In this document: piece by piece, positions 10,763-20,582 of the stretch
Layout: the number at the start of each line of letters is the position of its first letter
How positions within the stretch are numbered: the stretch's first letter is position 1
NCBI GenBank assembly: GCA_052168315.1
Contig: JBQLZO010000050.1
Location: 124,001 to 188,000 of the forward strand
Direction: 5' to 3'
DNA length: 64,000 bases
From: JBQLZO01 sp052168315
Lineage (GTDB): Bacteria > Planctomycetota > Phycisphaerae > Phycisphaerales > UBA1924
Position numbers and translations under genes: made by a program
Notes under the pieces: generated by a model
What the model saw: only the letters and a program-made list of their open reading frames with translations
Told to the model about the DNA's origin: nothing
Databases searched by the model: none

Positions 10763-11074
10763 GGGCAACGATCAAAGCACGCGCGACGCATCACATCCAC
10801 AGGGCAACGCCCCGCCCTCACACCCCATCAAACACCCGCACGCCCTTCCCCGACTCACACCCGCGCAGCCCCCAATTCTACGCGAGTGTTCAGATCTCGT
10901 GTGATCTCTTCACACTTCGCCCCGCCCCCCTCCCGTTCGGGCCGCGCACCCCGATACGCTTGGAGAGCGATCCACCAGAACCCGCGCAGGCAGGCCGAAC
11001 CAGCCCGCACCGAACATTGCCCTCTCAGCCGATCACACCCCCGCCGTTCGGCGCCCAACAGGGAGACACCAGCG
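10763..11074. other. Divergent intergenic region hrpA / phoB-like gene
   Basis: This 312-base region contains no gene. It should carry promoters for both flanking genes and holds one clear inverted repeat at 10899-10915. Confidence 0.5.
10899..10915. promoter_or_regulatory. Inverted repeat, candidate operator upstream of the phoB-like gene
   Basis: GTGTGA-N5-TCACAC is a perfect dyad lying about 160 bp before the response regulator start. It resembles a CRP/FNR-type half-site pair but with a 5- rather than 6-base spacer. The binding protein is unknown. Confidence 0.3.
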
Positions 11075-11782
11075 ATGTCCGCAAACCCTGTGCTCGTCGT
11101 CGAGGATGAGAGCGACATCGCCCACCTCATCCAGTTCCACCTGGAGCGAGAGGGCTTCCCGACCGTCGTCGCCTCCTCCGGACGCGTCGCCCTCGACCTC
11201 GTCGAACGCGACCGCCCGAGGCTCATCGTCCTCGACATCATGCTCCCGGACCTCGATGGGCTCGAAGTCTGCCGAAGGCTCAAGCGCGATCCCACCACCC
11301 GCAACATCCCCATCGTCATGGTCACCGCACGCGGCGAGGAGTCAGATGTCGTCGTCGGGCTCGAACTCGGCGCTGAGGACTACATCACCAAACCCTTCAG
11401 CCCCAGGGTCATGGTCGCACGCGTCAAGGCCGTCCTCCGCCGCCGCGAGACAGACACCTCAGGCCAGATCGAACTCTGCGATGGCGCCATCACCATCGAG
11501 CCGGCCCGCCACGCCGTGCAGGTCAACGGCAAGGACCTCGACCTCACCCTCACGCAGTACCGCCTGCTGCACTACCTCGCCTCCCGCCCCGGGTTCGTCC
11601 GCACCCGCGATCAGATCGTCTCGGCCGTCCGGGGCGAGGATGCGGTCCTCTCATCCCGCGTCATCGATGTCCACATCGCCGCGCTCCGCCAGAAACTCGG
11701 CGAGTACGGATCCATCGTCGAGACCGTCCGCGGCGTCGGGTACCGCCTCTCCGATCATCACAGCGCCGAGCAGACGGCCTAA
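11075..11782 (+). CDS. phoB: OmpR/PhoB-family response regulator
   Basis: 235 aa from the ATG at 11075, with an AGGGAGA Shine-Dalgarno upstream. The receiver domain has acidic pocket EDES, phospho-acceptor Asp in LIVLDIMLPDLDG, then MVTA and KPFSP with the conserved Lys. The winged-helix DNA-binding domain ends with VRTRDQIVSAV, SSRVIDVHIAALRQKLG and VRGVGYRL. It is followed 63 bp later by a PhoR-like kinase, a pairing typical of the phosphate-starvation system. PhoB identity is inferred from that context; no pst or phoU genes are in view. An alkaline phosphatase gene lies 15 kb away. Confidence 0.85.
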   Translation: MSANPVLVVEDESDIAHLIQFHLEREGFPTVVASSGRVALDLVERDRPRLIVLDIMLPDLDGLEVCRRLKRDPTTRNIPIVMVTARGEESDVVVGLELGAEDYITKPFSPRVMVARVKAVLRRRETDTSGQIELCDGAITIEPARHAVQVNGKDLDLTLTQYRLLHYLASRPGFVRTRDQIVSAVRGEDAVLSSRVIDVHIAALRQKLGEYGSIVETVRGVGYRLSDHHSAEQTA

Positions 11783-11845
11783 TCTCCTCTCATCGACCAC
11801 AGGCGATCACACGCCCGCGATGACACGAGGAAGACACCACAGGCC

Positions 11846-13876
11846 ATGGATGTCGGCGGCGCTCCCAACCTGAGAGTCAGGCTCAAGGCGCCCTGGCGGC
11901 TCCCGCTCTGGCTCCGGCTGTGCATCATCCTGCTCGCCGTGCAGCTCATCGTGGCCGCCGCGTTCTCCGCGTGGTCGTACACCCGGCTCCGGGAGCACCA
12001 CCGCGGCCAGACCATCGCCCGCATCGACAAGGCCCTCGAGCCCCTCGCCCCCTTCTACGCCGAGGCCATCGCCAACGCCACGCTTCCCCGCCTGAGCCGC
12101 CCTCTCGCCATCGACGCCGAGACCGCCGGCGTGCGGCTCTCGCTGTACCGCCCCAACGGCGTGCTCATCGCCTCCACATCCCCCGAGCACGCCGACTTCG
12201 AACCGCTCGGCGATGCCCTGCTCCCGCCCGGCTCCGAACCCGGCACCGCCGCCGCCAACACGCCGCCCGACGAGGTCCGGCGCGCCCTCGCCGCCGGCGC
12301 TGCCACCCGCATCGCCCGCGCCGATGACGATGCCGAGACCGGCGTCGAATCCATGCTCCACTACGCGATCCGCCTCGAGCACGAGAACCAGACCGTCGGC
12401 GTCCTGCTCGCCAAGCAGCCCATGGCCGAGGTCGACCGATCGCTCCAGGCCTTCGTCGCCCAGATCACGCTCGCCGGCGTCGCCGGGCTGCTGATCGTCT
12501 CCATCGCCATCGTCGGCGTCGCGCTGCGGCTCGGCGCCACGCTCGGCAGGCTCGCCAACGATGCCAACCGGTACGCGCACGGCGACCTCCGGCACCGCGT
12601 CGCCTCACCGCCCAGCCGCGAGCTCGCGCAGCTGGCCGACTCGCTCAACGAGATGGCCGGGCAGATGTCCGCCCGGCTCGCCGAGCTCCGCGTCCAGCGA
12701 TCCGAGCAGGAAGCCATCCTCCGATCCATCGACCGCGGCATCATCGCCATCGACCGCGACCAGAAGATCCTCTCGCTCAACCGCGTCGCCGAGCACATGC
12801 TCGGCAAGTCCGGCGAGGAGGTCCGCCGGCTCCCCATCGCCCAGGCCTTCGATGTGCCCGAGCTCATCGCGTTCGCCGACACCGCCGTCGTCGACCCGGT
12901 CGGCAACGAGGTCGAGTTCACGCTCTGCCCGCACCCGCACGCCGAGCACGCCGCGGCCGACCCGCACCACGCCCACGAGCCCCGGCACCGCATCGACATC
13001 CGCGCCACCTCATCGCCCCTGCTCAACGATCGCTCGCGCCGCGTCGGCACCATCCTCCTGCTCTCGGACATCACCCAGCTCCGCAAGCTCGAATCGCTCC
13101 GCTCCGACTTCGCCGCCAATGTCTCGCACGAGCTCCGCACGCCCATCACCAACATCAAGGGCTATGTCGAGACCCTCCTCGAGGTCGGCCAGGACAACCG
13201 CGAGCAGACCCAGCGCTTCCTCAATGTCATCGCGCGCAACGCCGATCGCCTCGGCGCCATCGTCGATGACATCCTCACGCTCACCAGCCTCGAACGCCCG
13301 GACGCCACCACCACCATCGAGACCACCACCGCCACCGTCCGAAGCATCGCCGAGCGCGTCCGCTCCAACCTCGCCTCCGACGCCCGCGACAAGGGCACCA
13401 GCCTCCTCGTCAATGTCGACAGCGCCCTCAAGGTCGAGGCCAACACCCGCCTGATCGAACAGGCCATCGGCAACCTCGTCGAGAACGCCATCAAGTACTC
13501 AGCGCCCGTGTCCGTCGTGCAGATCCGGGCCGAGCCGGCGACGCTGCCCTCCGGGCCCGGCGTCGCGATCATCGTCGAGGATGAGGGCCCCGGCATCGAG
13601 CCGGAGCACCTGCCGAGGCTCTTCGAACGCTTCTACCGCGTCGACAAGGCCCGCTCCCGCGAGCAGGGCGGCACCGGTCTCGGGCTCGCCATCGCCAAGC
13701 ACATCGCCATCGTCCACGGCGGCGACATCAGCGCGCACTCCGAAGTCGGCGTCGGCTCTGAGTTCCGGCTCATCCTCCCGACCACCCGCGCCACCGCCGA
13801 GCCCGAGCAGCCCCCGCATTCCCCCCACCGCCGCCCGCAGCAACCCCGCAACGCCGCGCCCTCGCCCCAGCCCTGA
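11846..13876 (+). CDS. phoR: PhoR-like sensor histidine kinase
   Basis: 676 aa. A first membrane segment (LCIILLAVQLIVAAAFSAW, residues about 28-46) and a second (about 205-225) bracket an extracytoplasmic domain. HAMP (about 225-275), PAS (about 285-410), HisKA with SHELRTPITNIKGYVETLLE (acceptor His near 428) and HATPase (NLVENAIKYS, DEGPGIEPEHLPRLFERFYR, GGTGLGLAIAKHI) follow. The C-terminal tail is proline-rich and looks unstructured. The TPITNIKGYVETLL sequence is typical of PhoR/ResE-like kinases. Partner is the adjacent response regulator. Confidence 0.88.
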   Translation: MDVGGAPNLRVRLKAPWRLPLWLRLCIILLAVQLIVAAAFSAWSYTRLREHHRGQTIARIDKALEPLAPFYAEAIANATLPRLSRPLAIDAETAGVRLSLYRPNGVLIASTSPEHADFEPLGDALLPPGSEPGTAAANTPPDEVRRALAAGAATRIARADDDAETGVESMLHYAIRLEHENQTVGVLLAKQPMAEVDRSLQAFVAQITLAGVAGLLIVSIAIVGVALRLGATLGRLANDANRYAHGDLRHRVASPPSRELAQLADSLNEMAGQMSARLAELRVQRSEQEAILRSIDRGIIAIDRDQKILSLNRVAEHMLGKSGEEVRRLPIAQAFDVPELIAFADTAVVDPVGNEVEFTLCPHPHAEHAAADPHHAHEPRHRIDIRATSSPLLNDRSRRVGTILLLSDITQLRKLESLRSDFAANVSHELRTPITNIKGYVETLLEVGQDNREQTQRFLNVIARNADRLGAIVDDILTLTSLERPDATTTIETTTATVRSIAERVRSNLASDARDKGTSLLVNVDSALKVEANTRLIEQAIGNLVENAIKYSAPVSVVQIRAEPATLPSGPGVAIIVEDEGPGIEPEHLPRLFERFYRVDKARSREQGGTGLGLAIAKHIAIVHGGDISAHSEVGVGSEFRLILPTTRATAEPEQPPHSPHRRPQQPRNAAPSPQP

Positions 13877-13912
13877 GCCGCACGCGCGCCCCACTGACCC
13901 CCGACCGCGCCG

Positions 13913-14677
13913 TCACGGCTGCAAGCGCGTGCCCGTCCACGCCGAGCCCTCGTACCCCTGCACGCCATCGCACGCGGCCGGGCGCAGCTCACGCCGCCAC
14001 TCCGCCCGATCGTGCATCCGCGAGTTGTTCCCCTTCCACAGCTCGATCGCGCTGATCCAGATCCGGTACCCGCCCCAGTGCGGCGGGCGCGGCACCGGCA
14101 GCGCATCCTTCGTCGCATCGCCCGTGCCCGGGTCGTACCCGAACCGCTCCAGCGTCCGCTTCACCCGATCCAGAAGCTCCCCGCGCGAGCCGATCGGCGC
14201 CGACTGCTCGCTCGACCACGCCGCCAGCGACTTGGCCGTGCCTCGCCCGGCGAAGTAGTGATCGGACTCGGCATCCGGCGACCGCGTCACCCGCCCCTCG
14301 ATCCGCACCTGGCGATCGAACACATCCCAGTGGAAGCACGCCGCGATCCGCTGGTTCTGCTCCAGCGCCCGACCCTTCCGCGATTCGCGGTTCGTATAGA
14401 ACACGATGAACCCGCGCTCCAGGTCGATCCCGCGGCACAGCACGATTCGGTTCGAGATCGTCCCATCCGCATCGACAGTCGCGATGGACATCGCGTTGGG
14501 GTTCGGCGCGATCTTCCGCTGGTGCGCCTCATCGAACCACGCGCGGAACAACGGGAGCGGATCGCCGGGCAGCGGCTCCGGCAGCCCGCCATCGACCTCG
14601 AAGGCCGTGGAGAGATCGACCTCATGGCTGGTGTGCCGTGGCCCCGTCGGCGTCGTGATCCGCGCATCAAAGCTCAT
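13913..14677 (-). CDS. pdxH: Pyridoxamine/pyridoxine 5'-phosphate oxidase
   Basis: 254 aa. FMN-dependent enzyme that oxidises PNP or PMP to pyridoxal 5'-phosphate, the last step of vitamin B6 salvage and synthesis. Visible signatures are NAMSIATVDADG, SNRIVLCRGID, FYTNRESRKGRAL, FHWDVFDRQVRIEG, SEQSAPIGSR, PPHWGGYRI and the C-terminal RLQP in place of the usual RLxP. Length is slightly above the E. coli enzyme (218 aa). The frame is open far upstream, but the ATG at 14677 starts just before the family's conserved N-terminal region. Its 3' end converges on phoR with 36 bp between. Confidence 0.93.
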   Translation of the reverse strand: MSFDARITTPTGPRHTSHEVDLSTAFEVDGGLPEPLPGDPLPLFRAWFDEAHQRKIAPNPNAMSIATVDADGTISNRIVLCRGIDLERGFIVFYTNRESRKGRALEQNQRIAACFHWDVFDRQVRIEGRVTRSPDAESDHYFAGRGTAKSLAAWSSEQSAPIGSRGELLDRVKRTLERFGYDPGTGDATKDALPVPRPPHWGGYRIWISAIELWKGNNSRMHDRAEWRRELRPAACDGVQGYEGSAWTGTRLQP

Positions 14678-14757
14678 GCCGAAGCCTACGCCCCAACCAG
14701 GGCGAGCGCCAGCCGGTGCGCCCGTCCGCGCACCCGCCCCACCCGGCGATGGGCGCC

Positions 14758-15513
14758 TCACATCACCAGCCCATCTAACGACCCCAGCGCCAGCGGCTCC
14801 TTCGTGAAGAACGGCTCGGCGTACAGCGTCCCGATCCGCGTCCCGAAGTACCCAAGCGAGTGCTTGACCCACTCTTCCACCGTCCGTCCCGACGGCTGCG
14901 CGCCGATCCGCCCGGGCGCCACGAACTGCGTGTGGTACGCCTCCATCGCCGCGATCTTTCGCCCCTCGTACCCAGTCACATCGATGCAGAAGGTCGGGTC
15001 CGCCACCCAGCGCAGGTGCGTCGCGTAGTAGTAGAACAGCCATTTCGGATACACCGCCCGACCCGGCAGATCGATCTTCGAGAGCTTGGCATCGAACCGC
15101 GCATCCTCTACAATCCGCGTCACCGCGCGATGGTCCGGATGCGCATCCTCCGGGTACGGCGCGAAGATGATCTCGGCCTGATGCTCGCGGATCACCCCCG
15201 CCACCGCGTGCCGAGCCGCAAGCCCATGCTCGACCATCCGGTTCGGCAACGCCCGCCCGCCCCACGCCTCCGCTCCGCCGTGCCCCCGCGCAGCGCCCGA
15301 AACCTCCAGCATCCGCCGGCGAACGCCCAGCGCCTCGGCCCCCGCCGCCGCCTCACGCTCCCGCACCTCCACCGACCCCAATGGCGTCGGCTCGCCGTTC
15401 GTCATATCCAGCAGCAGGATGTCGTGCCCCTGGTCCGCCAGCTTCGCGATCGTCGCGCCCATCCCCGCCTCCTGATCGTCCGGATGCGGACCCACCACAA
15501 GTATCCGAGCCAT
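14758..15513 (-). CDS. PIG-L/LmbE-family zinc-dependent deacetylase
   Basis: 251 aa from the ATG at 15513, which has AGGAAAGG upstream; an in-frame ATG at 15546 is less likely. The metal- and catalysis-linked motif GPHPDDQE is at the N-terminus, and PEDAHPDHRAVTR supplies the second metal ligand. These enzymes remove N-acetyl groups from GlcNAc-type sugars (GlcNAc-PI, GlcNAc-malate in bacillithiol synthesis, antibiotic precursors). The length and YATHLRW and FGTRIGTLYAEPF near the end resemble BshB1-type deacetylases. No other thiol-synthesis gene is nearby, so the substrate is unassigned. Confidence 0.85.
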   Translation of the reverse strand: MARILVVGPHPDDQEAGMGATIAKLADQGHDILLLDMTNGEPTPLGSVEVREREAAAGAEALGVRRRMLEVSGAARGHGGAEAWGGRALPNRMVEHGLAARHAVAGVIREHQAEIIFAPYPEDAHPDHRAVTRIVEDARFDAKLSKIDLPGRAVYPKWLFYYYATHLRWVADPTFCIDVTGYEGRKIAAMEAYHTQFVAPGRIGAQPSGRTVEEWVKHSLGYFGTRIGTLYAEPFFTKEPLALGSLDGLVM

Positions 15514-15587
15514 GCGCTCCAGCCTTTCCTGATCGACCTCGAACAACGCCCCTGACCACGATCACGCCCGACGATCACCCCCCACCA

Positions 15588-17729
15588 TCACCCCCCGCGC
15601 TCAAGCGCACTCTCCCAGTCCTCGATCATCCGCTCGACATGGTCGCGGATCCGAACGATCGCATCCGCATCCGCGCCCGATCGGATCGCGTGGTCCAGTT
15701 CCCCCACCCACACCACGGCCTCGCCGCCCGACCGGCGCACCGCGCCCCGCATCCGCCACGCCCGCCCCGCATCCCGCAGCGCCACCAGCCCATCCGTGCG
15801 CACCGGGCCGGGCTCCACGCCCAGCATCGTCGCCAATGCCGCCGCGCCCGCCGCATCACGCTGCACCAGCGCCTCCAGCGCACCGACCGCCTCCGCGCAC
15901 CGACCCAGCGAACGCATCGGCTCCAGCGAACGCCCGAACGAATCCGCCCGCAGGCTCTCCAGCCCCAGCACCACCGACTCCCGCCACGCGATCAACAGCG
16001 GACGAATCAACTCCGCCCGCTCAGACTCCGCCGCACGCGCCAGCCCACCGAACACCTCAAGACGCGCACCGATCTGCCGCGCCAGCGCCAGATCGCTGCC
16101 TCCCATCCCCGTGCCCGCGATCGCCGCCAGCGCCTGACGCCGCTGTTCCAGCCACGCCGCGCTCCAGTCCGCCCGCGCGAGCCCCGCATCCCCGACCAGC
16201 CGCGCCAGCGCCGCCAGTCCCTCCGACGGCACCCGGGCCGAGGCATCCCGCGCCGCGCGGTAGGCCGCGAGCCCCTCGTGGGCCCGCATCACCACCGCCT
16301 CATCCATGGCGCCGGACTCGCGCTGCCAGGTCGACAACACCCGCGACACCGCGCCCAGCAACGCCGAATCCGACTGCGGGGAGGTCTGCAGCACCCGCAG
16401 CTCGTTCAGCCAAGATGGGATCGCGACGACATTGGCGAACCGTGCCGCCGCCGTGTCGTGCCGCGACAGCAGGCTCACGAACTCCGGGCGAGCCAGCGAT
16501 GCACCGCCGCCCACGATCTCCGGTAGCCGCTCGAGCAGCGCGCCCAGCGCATCGCGGTACTCGCGCGCCAGCACGCGCTCGCCCGCGCTGAGCCCCGTGC
16601 CCATCCCCTCCCCGCGCCCCTCCAGGTCCACCCGGGCCCGCGCCGCCGCGAGGCGCTCGAGCGCGCGCACGATCCGCGACATATCACCCGGCACACGCCC
16701 CGCGACCCACCCATCCTCCAAGCTCCGGCGCGCCGCCGCGATCGCATCCCGCTCGCCCCCCATCCACCCGCGCGCTGTCACCACGGGCTCGGACAACGCA
16801 TCGATCGCCACCAGCGCCCGCTCCACCATGATCGCACGGTCCATCGCCAGGAAGAGCGGATCAGCAACCGCGCCCCCATCGCCATCCCCATCCACGAACG
16901 ACTCGATCAGCGCCCGCACCGCCTCGCCCGATGCCCCCGCATCGCGCCCATCCCGCGCGAGCACCCGCGCCCCGATCGCGTTGATCGCCCCGAACCCCGC
17001 GCTCGCCCACTCCAGCGATGCCGGCGTGCGCGACGGCGCTCCCATGACCTCCGCGATCAGCCGCTCCCACGCGTCCAGCGGCTCCGTGCCCAGCCCCCGC
17101 GCCACCCACGCCGACCGCAGCGCTGACGAATCCACCGACCCCGCCCCCTGCGCACCGCCCGCGGCATCCACACCGATCACCCCGCACACCCCATCGCCAA
17201 GCGCCCGGATCAGCGGATCCCCCGCCCGGTCATCGAGCGCGGAACTCGGCATCATCGGGCGGCACGCTTCATCGCACAGGCATCGCACCGAACTCAGCGC
17301 CCACACCCGCTCGTGCACCGCCGAACCGACCGCGCCCTCACCGTCACACTCCCGCACCAGCTCACGGCACGACGCATCGAACGCATCCAGGGCCCCCGAC
17401 AACACGAGCGCTGCCAGCACCGCATCCCCGCCGATCTCCTGCGCCAGCCACTCCGTCAGCGCGACCCGCGCCCGCATCGCCGCCCGCTCGCACTCCGAAG
17501 CGTCCCCGGGCAGCGCTGCGAGCGAGACCCCGAACTCCTCCGCCTCATCACTCAGTTCACCCACGATCCGCCCCAGCACGCCGCCATCGGCGAGCTCCGG
17601 GGCCCCCTGCGGCGTCAGATCGAGTCGCTGCGCCAGCGCTGCACGCGTTCCGACACCACCGATACCGCACGCGCCCACCACCACGCCCAACGCGACACCG
17701 GTTCCGATCCCGAGCACCGATCCCCGCAT
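15588..17729 (-). CDS. Unknown exported alanine-rich helical protein
   Basis: 713 aa; I do not recognise the family. The N-terminus (VLGIGTGVALGVVVGACG, then ALAQR) is a signal peptide or a lipoprotein signal with a weak lipobox. The rest is Ala/Arg/Glu/Leu-rich and predicted helical, without repeats or catalytic motifs that I can see. The start ATG at 17729 lies 3 bp after the stop of the glycosyltransferase gene, and the GAGGT ribosome binding site sits at that gene's 3' end. The two genes are therefore almost certainly co-transcribed, with the glycosyltransferase first. Confidence 0.75.
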   Translation of the reverse strand: MRGSVLGIGTGVALGVVVGACGIGGVGTRAALAQRLDLTPQGAPELADGGVLGRIVGELSDEAEEFGVSLAALPGDASECERAAMRARVALTEWLAQEIGGDAVLAALVLSGALDAFDASCRELVRECDGEGAVGSAVHERVWALSSVRCLCDEACRPMMPSSALDDRAGDPLIRALGDGVCGVIGVDAAGGAQGAGSVDSSALRSAWVARGLGTEPLDAWERLIAEVMGAPSRTPASLEWASAGFGAINAIGARVLARDGRDAGASGEAVRALIESFVDGDGDGGAVADPLFLAMDRAIMVERALVAIDALSEPVVTARGWMGGERDAIAAARRSLEDGWVAGRVPGDMSRIVRALERLAAARARVDLEGRGEGMGTGLSAGERVLAREYRDALGALLERLPEIVGGGASLARPEFVSLLSRHDTAAARFANVVAIPSWLNELRVLQTSPQSDSALLGAVSRVLSTWQRESGAMDEAVVMRAHEGLAAYRAARDASARVPSEGLAALARLVGDAGLARADWSAAWLEQRRQALAAIAGTGMGGSDLALARQIGARLEVFGGLARAAESERAELIRPLLIAWRESVVLGLESLRADSFGRSLEPMRSLGRCAEAVGALEALVQRDAAGAAALATMLGVEPGPVRTDGLVALRDAGRAWRMRGAVRRSGGEAVVWVGELDHAIRSGADADAIVRIRDHVERMIEDWESALERGG

Positions 17730-17732
17730 CGC

Positions 17733-18971
17733 TTACCTCTCTTCCGCACGCGCCAGCGCATCCGCGTACACCTGTTCCAACTCCTCAACCATATGGTCGC
17801 CCGAGAACGGCGTGCGGCACCGCGCCCGCCCGCGCTGTCCGCACGCGTGCGCGCGCTCGAGGTCTTCCAGCATCCACCGCACCGCCCGCTCCAGCCCCGG
17901 CACATCGCCCACGCGCACGAGCCGCCCGGTCACGCCATCCTCGACCACCTCGCCCGTGCCATCGCAGTCGTACGCGATCACGCCGCGCCCCGCCAGCATC
18001 GCCTGCACCACCGTCCGCGGGAGCCCCTCCCGGTAGCTCGGATGCACCAGCACATCCATCGCCGACAGGCAGTCGGGCACCAGGTCCGGCGGCACCAGCC
18101 CCGTCAGCACCAGCCGATCGCCCATCCCCATGCCCCGGGCGCGCGCCACCAGCCGGGCGTGCCACCACCCATCGCCCACCCACATCAGGCGCACATCCGC
18201 CCGCTCGCGGATGATCGGGCGCATCGCATCGAGCAGGTCGTCGTGCCCCTTGTGCTCCGCGAGCCGCGCGATCGTCCCCAGCACCACCGCATCATCCGGG
18301 ATCCCGTGCCGCGCCCGCACCGCGCCCCGGCGCTCGGGATCATCATCGATCGCCAGGAAGTCCTCCACCTCCATCCCCGATCGCACGGTGCGGTACAGCG
18401 ATGGATCGCCGATCCCCCGCGCCAGGAAGCGCTCGGTCATCGCATCGGCCACCGACACGATCAGGTGGCAGCGCCGGGCCGCGAATCGCTCGGCCCGCAC
18501 ATACACCGCGTTCCGCCACGCGCGCTCGTGCTCGTGGAACGGCGGGCCGTGGATCGTGTGCACCACCGCAGGACGCCCGGCGCCGCCCCGCTTCCAGACG
18601 CTCCACGCCGCCGCCCGACCCAGGATCCCCGCCTTGCTCGAGTGCGTGTGCACGATGTCCGGGCGGATCCGCGTGATCAGTTGGCGCAATTCGAAATAAC
18701 ACCGCACATCCGACCAGGCCCGCACCTCACGCACCAGGTGCGGCACCACATGTGTCACAACCGAGCGCCCATCGCTCGTCCGGAACCCCTCCACACGCTC
18801 CAGCAGCGAGCCCTCCGGCCCATAGATCGGCCCGAACGCCAGGTGCACCTCGTGCCCGCGCTCAGCCTGCCCCTCGCACGAGAGCACCGTGTTCTCCTGC
18901 GATCCCCCGAGGATCAGCCGCGTCGAGATGTGCAGGATGCGGAGCGGGTCGGGCATCGGCGGGGGCACCAT
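17733..18971 (-). CDS. Glycosyltransferase family 4 (GT-B fold)
   Basis: 412 aa. N-terminal acceptor domain with LRILHISTRLILGGSQENT (the GG loop) and HTHSSKAGILGRAAA. The C-terminal nucleotide-sugar domain has LGTIARLAEHKGHDDLLDA, VPPDLVPDCLSAMDVLVHPS and EGLPRTVVQAMLAGRGVIA, where the first Glu is the family's EX7E-type residue. It transfers a sugar to an unknown acceptor, probably in cell-envelope glycan synthesis. An in-frame ATG at 18956 would begin directly before the first beta strand and is an alternative start. It leads a two-gene operon with the unknown exported protein. Confidence 0.9.
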   Translation of the reverse strand: MVPPPMPDPLRILHISTRLILGGSQENTVLSCEGQAERGHEVHLAFGPIYGPEGSLLERVEGFRTSDGRSVVTHVVPHLVREVRAWSDVRCYFELRQLITRIRPDIVHTHSSKAGILGRAAAWSVWKRGGAGRPAVVHTIHGPPFHEHERAWRNAVYVRAERFAARRCHLIVSVADAMTERFLARGIGDPSLYRTVRSGMEVEDFLAIDDDPERRGAVRARHGIPDDAVVLGTIARLAEHKGHDDLLDAMRPIIRERADVRLMWVGDGWWHARLVARARGMGMGDRLVLTGLVPPDLVPDCLSAMDVLVHPSYREGLPRTVVQAMLAGRGVIAYDCDGTGEVVEDGVTGRLVRVGDVPGLERAVRWMLEDLERAHACGQRGRARCRTPFSGDHMVEELEQVYADALARAEER

Positions 18972-19148
18972 CCAGGAAAGCGGGAACCGGAAGACCGGAA
19001 ACAGCGCATCGCCCCCGCACCATCAAAAGGTACCCTGTTCCTCCCCCGCGGGTTCCCCGTTCCAATGACTCCATCGCCGCCACGCCCGCGCTCGACCCAT
19101 CGTTGCACGGTTCACACCAACCCCACACCAGAAGAACGGAGCCACCCC

Positions 19149-19529
19149 ATGCCGAACCCCGCCCCCATCATCCACTTCGAGATCGGATGCGAAAACCTCG
19201 AGAAGACCCGCGCGTTCTACAACAAGCTCCTCGGCTGGGAAACCCAGGCCGGCATGCCCAACATGGCGATGGTCACCAACATCGGCGCCGACGCCGAGAA
19301 GAAGACCGAAGGCATCGGCGGGCACATCTCACAACTCGGGCACCCGCCCCACCAGTATGTGCTCTTCTACGCGTGGGTCGAAGACATCGACGCGACGCTC
19401 GAACAGGCCAACAAGCTCGGCGGATCGACCATGATCCCCAAGCAGGAGGTCCCCGGCATGGGCTGGTTCGCCTGGTTCAAGGACCCCGAAGGCAACACCC
19501 TGGGGCTCTGGACACCCATGAAGCAGTAA
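19149..19529 (+). CDS. VOC (glyoxalase/bleomycin-resistance fold) family protein
   Basis: 126 aa, one vicinal-oxygen-chelate module: IIHFEIGCENLEKTRAFYNKL at the N-terminus and WFAWFKDPEGNTLGLW at the C-terminus, with the Glu-containing metal-site strands. VEDIDATLEQANKLGG is the typical linking helix. Such stand-alone proteins are metal-dependent lyases or dioxygenases, or binding proteins. Nothing nearby defines a substrate. It diverges from the glycosyltransferase gene. Confidence 0.85.
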   Translation: MPNPAPIIHFEIGCENLEKTRAFYNKLLGWETQAGMPNMAMVTNIGADAEKKTEGIGGHISQLGHPPHQYVLFYAWVEDIDATLEQANKLGGSTMIPKQEVPGMGWFAWFKDPEGNTLGLWTPMKQ

Positions 19530-19697
19530 CCACCACGGGCGCGCGCCAGAGCATCGTCCTATCACAGCGCACCGCTCCACTCGCCACCCGCTTTGCGCCC
19601 GTGCTGCGCGCGCGAATCCCGCCCCCCCAATCCAACCAGCCAGCCAATACCCGCCGTCCAAGGGAAGACTGGGGGGAGTTGGGAGGATTGGGGGGGG

Positions 19698-20573
19698 TCA
19701 GCGGACTTCGCCGATCGGCACGGGGTATCGCATCCACATCAGGCACAGCCCCTCCGGCGGCATCGTCGCCCCCGCCATCCGGCGATCCCCGCTCCGCAGC
19801 GCTGCCCGCACATCGTCGGGCGTGCGACGCCCCTTGCCCGCCTCGCACAGCGTGCCCGCGACGATCCGCACCATGTTGTACAGGAACCCATCGCCCGAGA
19901 CATCGATGTCGATCCGGCGCGGATCCGCCTCGGATCGACAAACCTCGCACCCGAAGATCGTCCGCACCGTCGACTCGCGCCCGTGCCCCGCGCTGGCGAA
20001 GGCCGCGAAATCGTGCCGACCGACCAGCACCTCCGCGGCCGCCCGCATCGCCCCATCGTCCAGCGGCTCGCGCACATGCGCCACGAACCGCCGATCCCAC
20101 AGCGCCCGCTCGATCCCGGTGTGGATGCTGTACCGGTACCCCTTGCCCACGCAGTCCGTGATCGGGTCGAACGCCTCATCCACCCGCTGGCAGTCCCGCA
20201 CCACGATGTCCTCCGGGAGCCGCGAGTTCAGCGCCATCGCCAGCCGCTCGTCCGCCGGCCCGCGCCGATCCTCGCTCGTCGTGAACGCGGCCGTCTGGGC
20301 CCGCGCGTGCACGCCCGAATCCGTCCGCGAAGCGCCCAGCACCTTCACGGGCTCACGGAGCACCTCGAACACCGCCCGCTCGACGCACAGCGCCACCGTC
20401 CGCAGCTGCGCCCGCGGCTGCTCGGCGACGGGGACCCCCGCATCATGGAACAGCTCATGCCCCTGCGCATCCTGCGCGGCCCCCGGTTCCACCGCGCCCG
20501 CCGGCAGGTACTGCTTCTGCCACCCGAAGAACTCGGTCCCGTCGTATGAGATGGTCAGGCGATAGCGCGGCAT
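19698..20573 (-). CDS. truA: tRNA pseudouridine synthase A
   Basis: 291 aa. TruA converts U38-40 of the tRNA anticodon stem to pseudouridine. The signature with the catalytic Asp is SRTDSGVHARAQTAAF. YDGTEFFGWQKQ at the N-terminus and SGDGFLYNMVRIVAGTLCEAG in the C-terminal half are both family motifs. It has a modest insertion after FGWQKQ compared with the E. coli enzyme (270 aa). It starts 9 bp after the stop of the upstream membrane-protein gene, suggesting co-transcription. Confidence 0.95.
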   Translation of the reverse strand: MPRYRLTISYDGTEFFGWQKQYLPAGAVEPGAAQDAQGHELFHDAGVPVAEQPRAQLRTVALCVERAVFEVLREPVKVLGASRTDSGVHARAQTAAFTTSEDRRGPADERLAMALNSRLPEDIVVRDCQRVDEAFDPITDCVGKGYRYSIHTGIERALWDRRFVAHVREPLDDGAMRAAAEVLVGRHDFAAFASAGHGRESTVRTIFGCEVCRSEADPRRIDIDVSGDGFLYNMVRIVAGTLCEAGKGRRTPDDVRAALRSGDRRMAGATMPPEGLCLMWMRYPVPIGEVR

Positions 20574-20582
20574 GATGGTCGT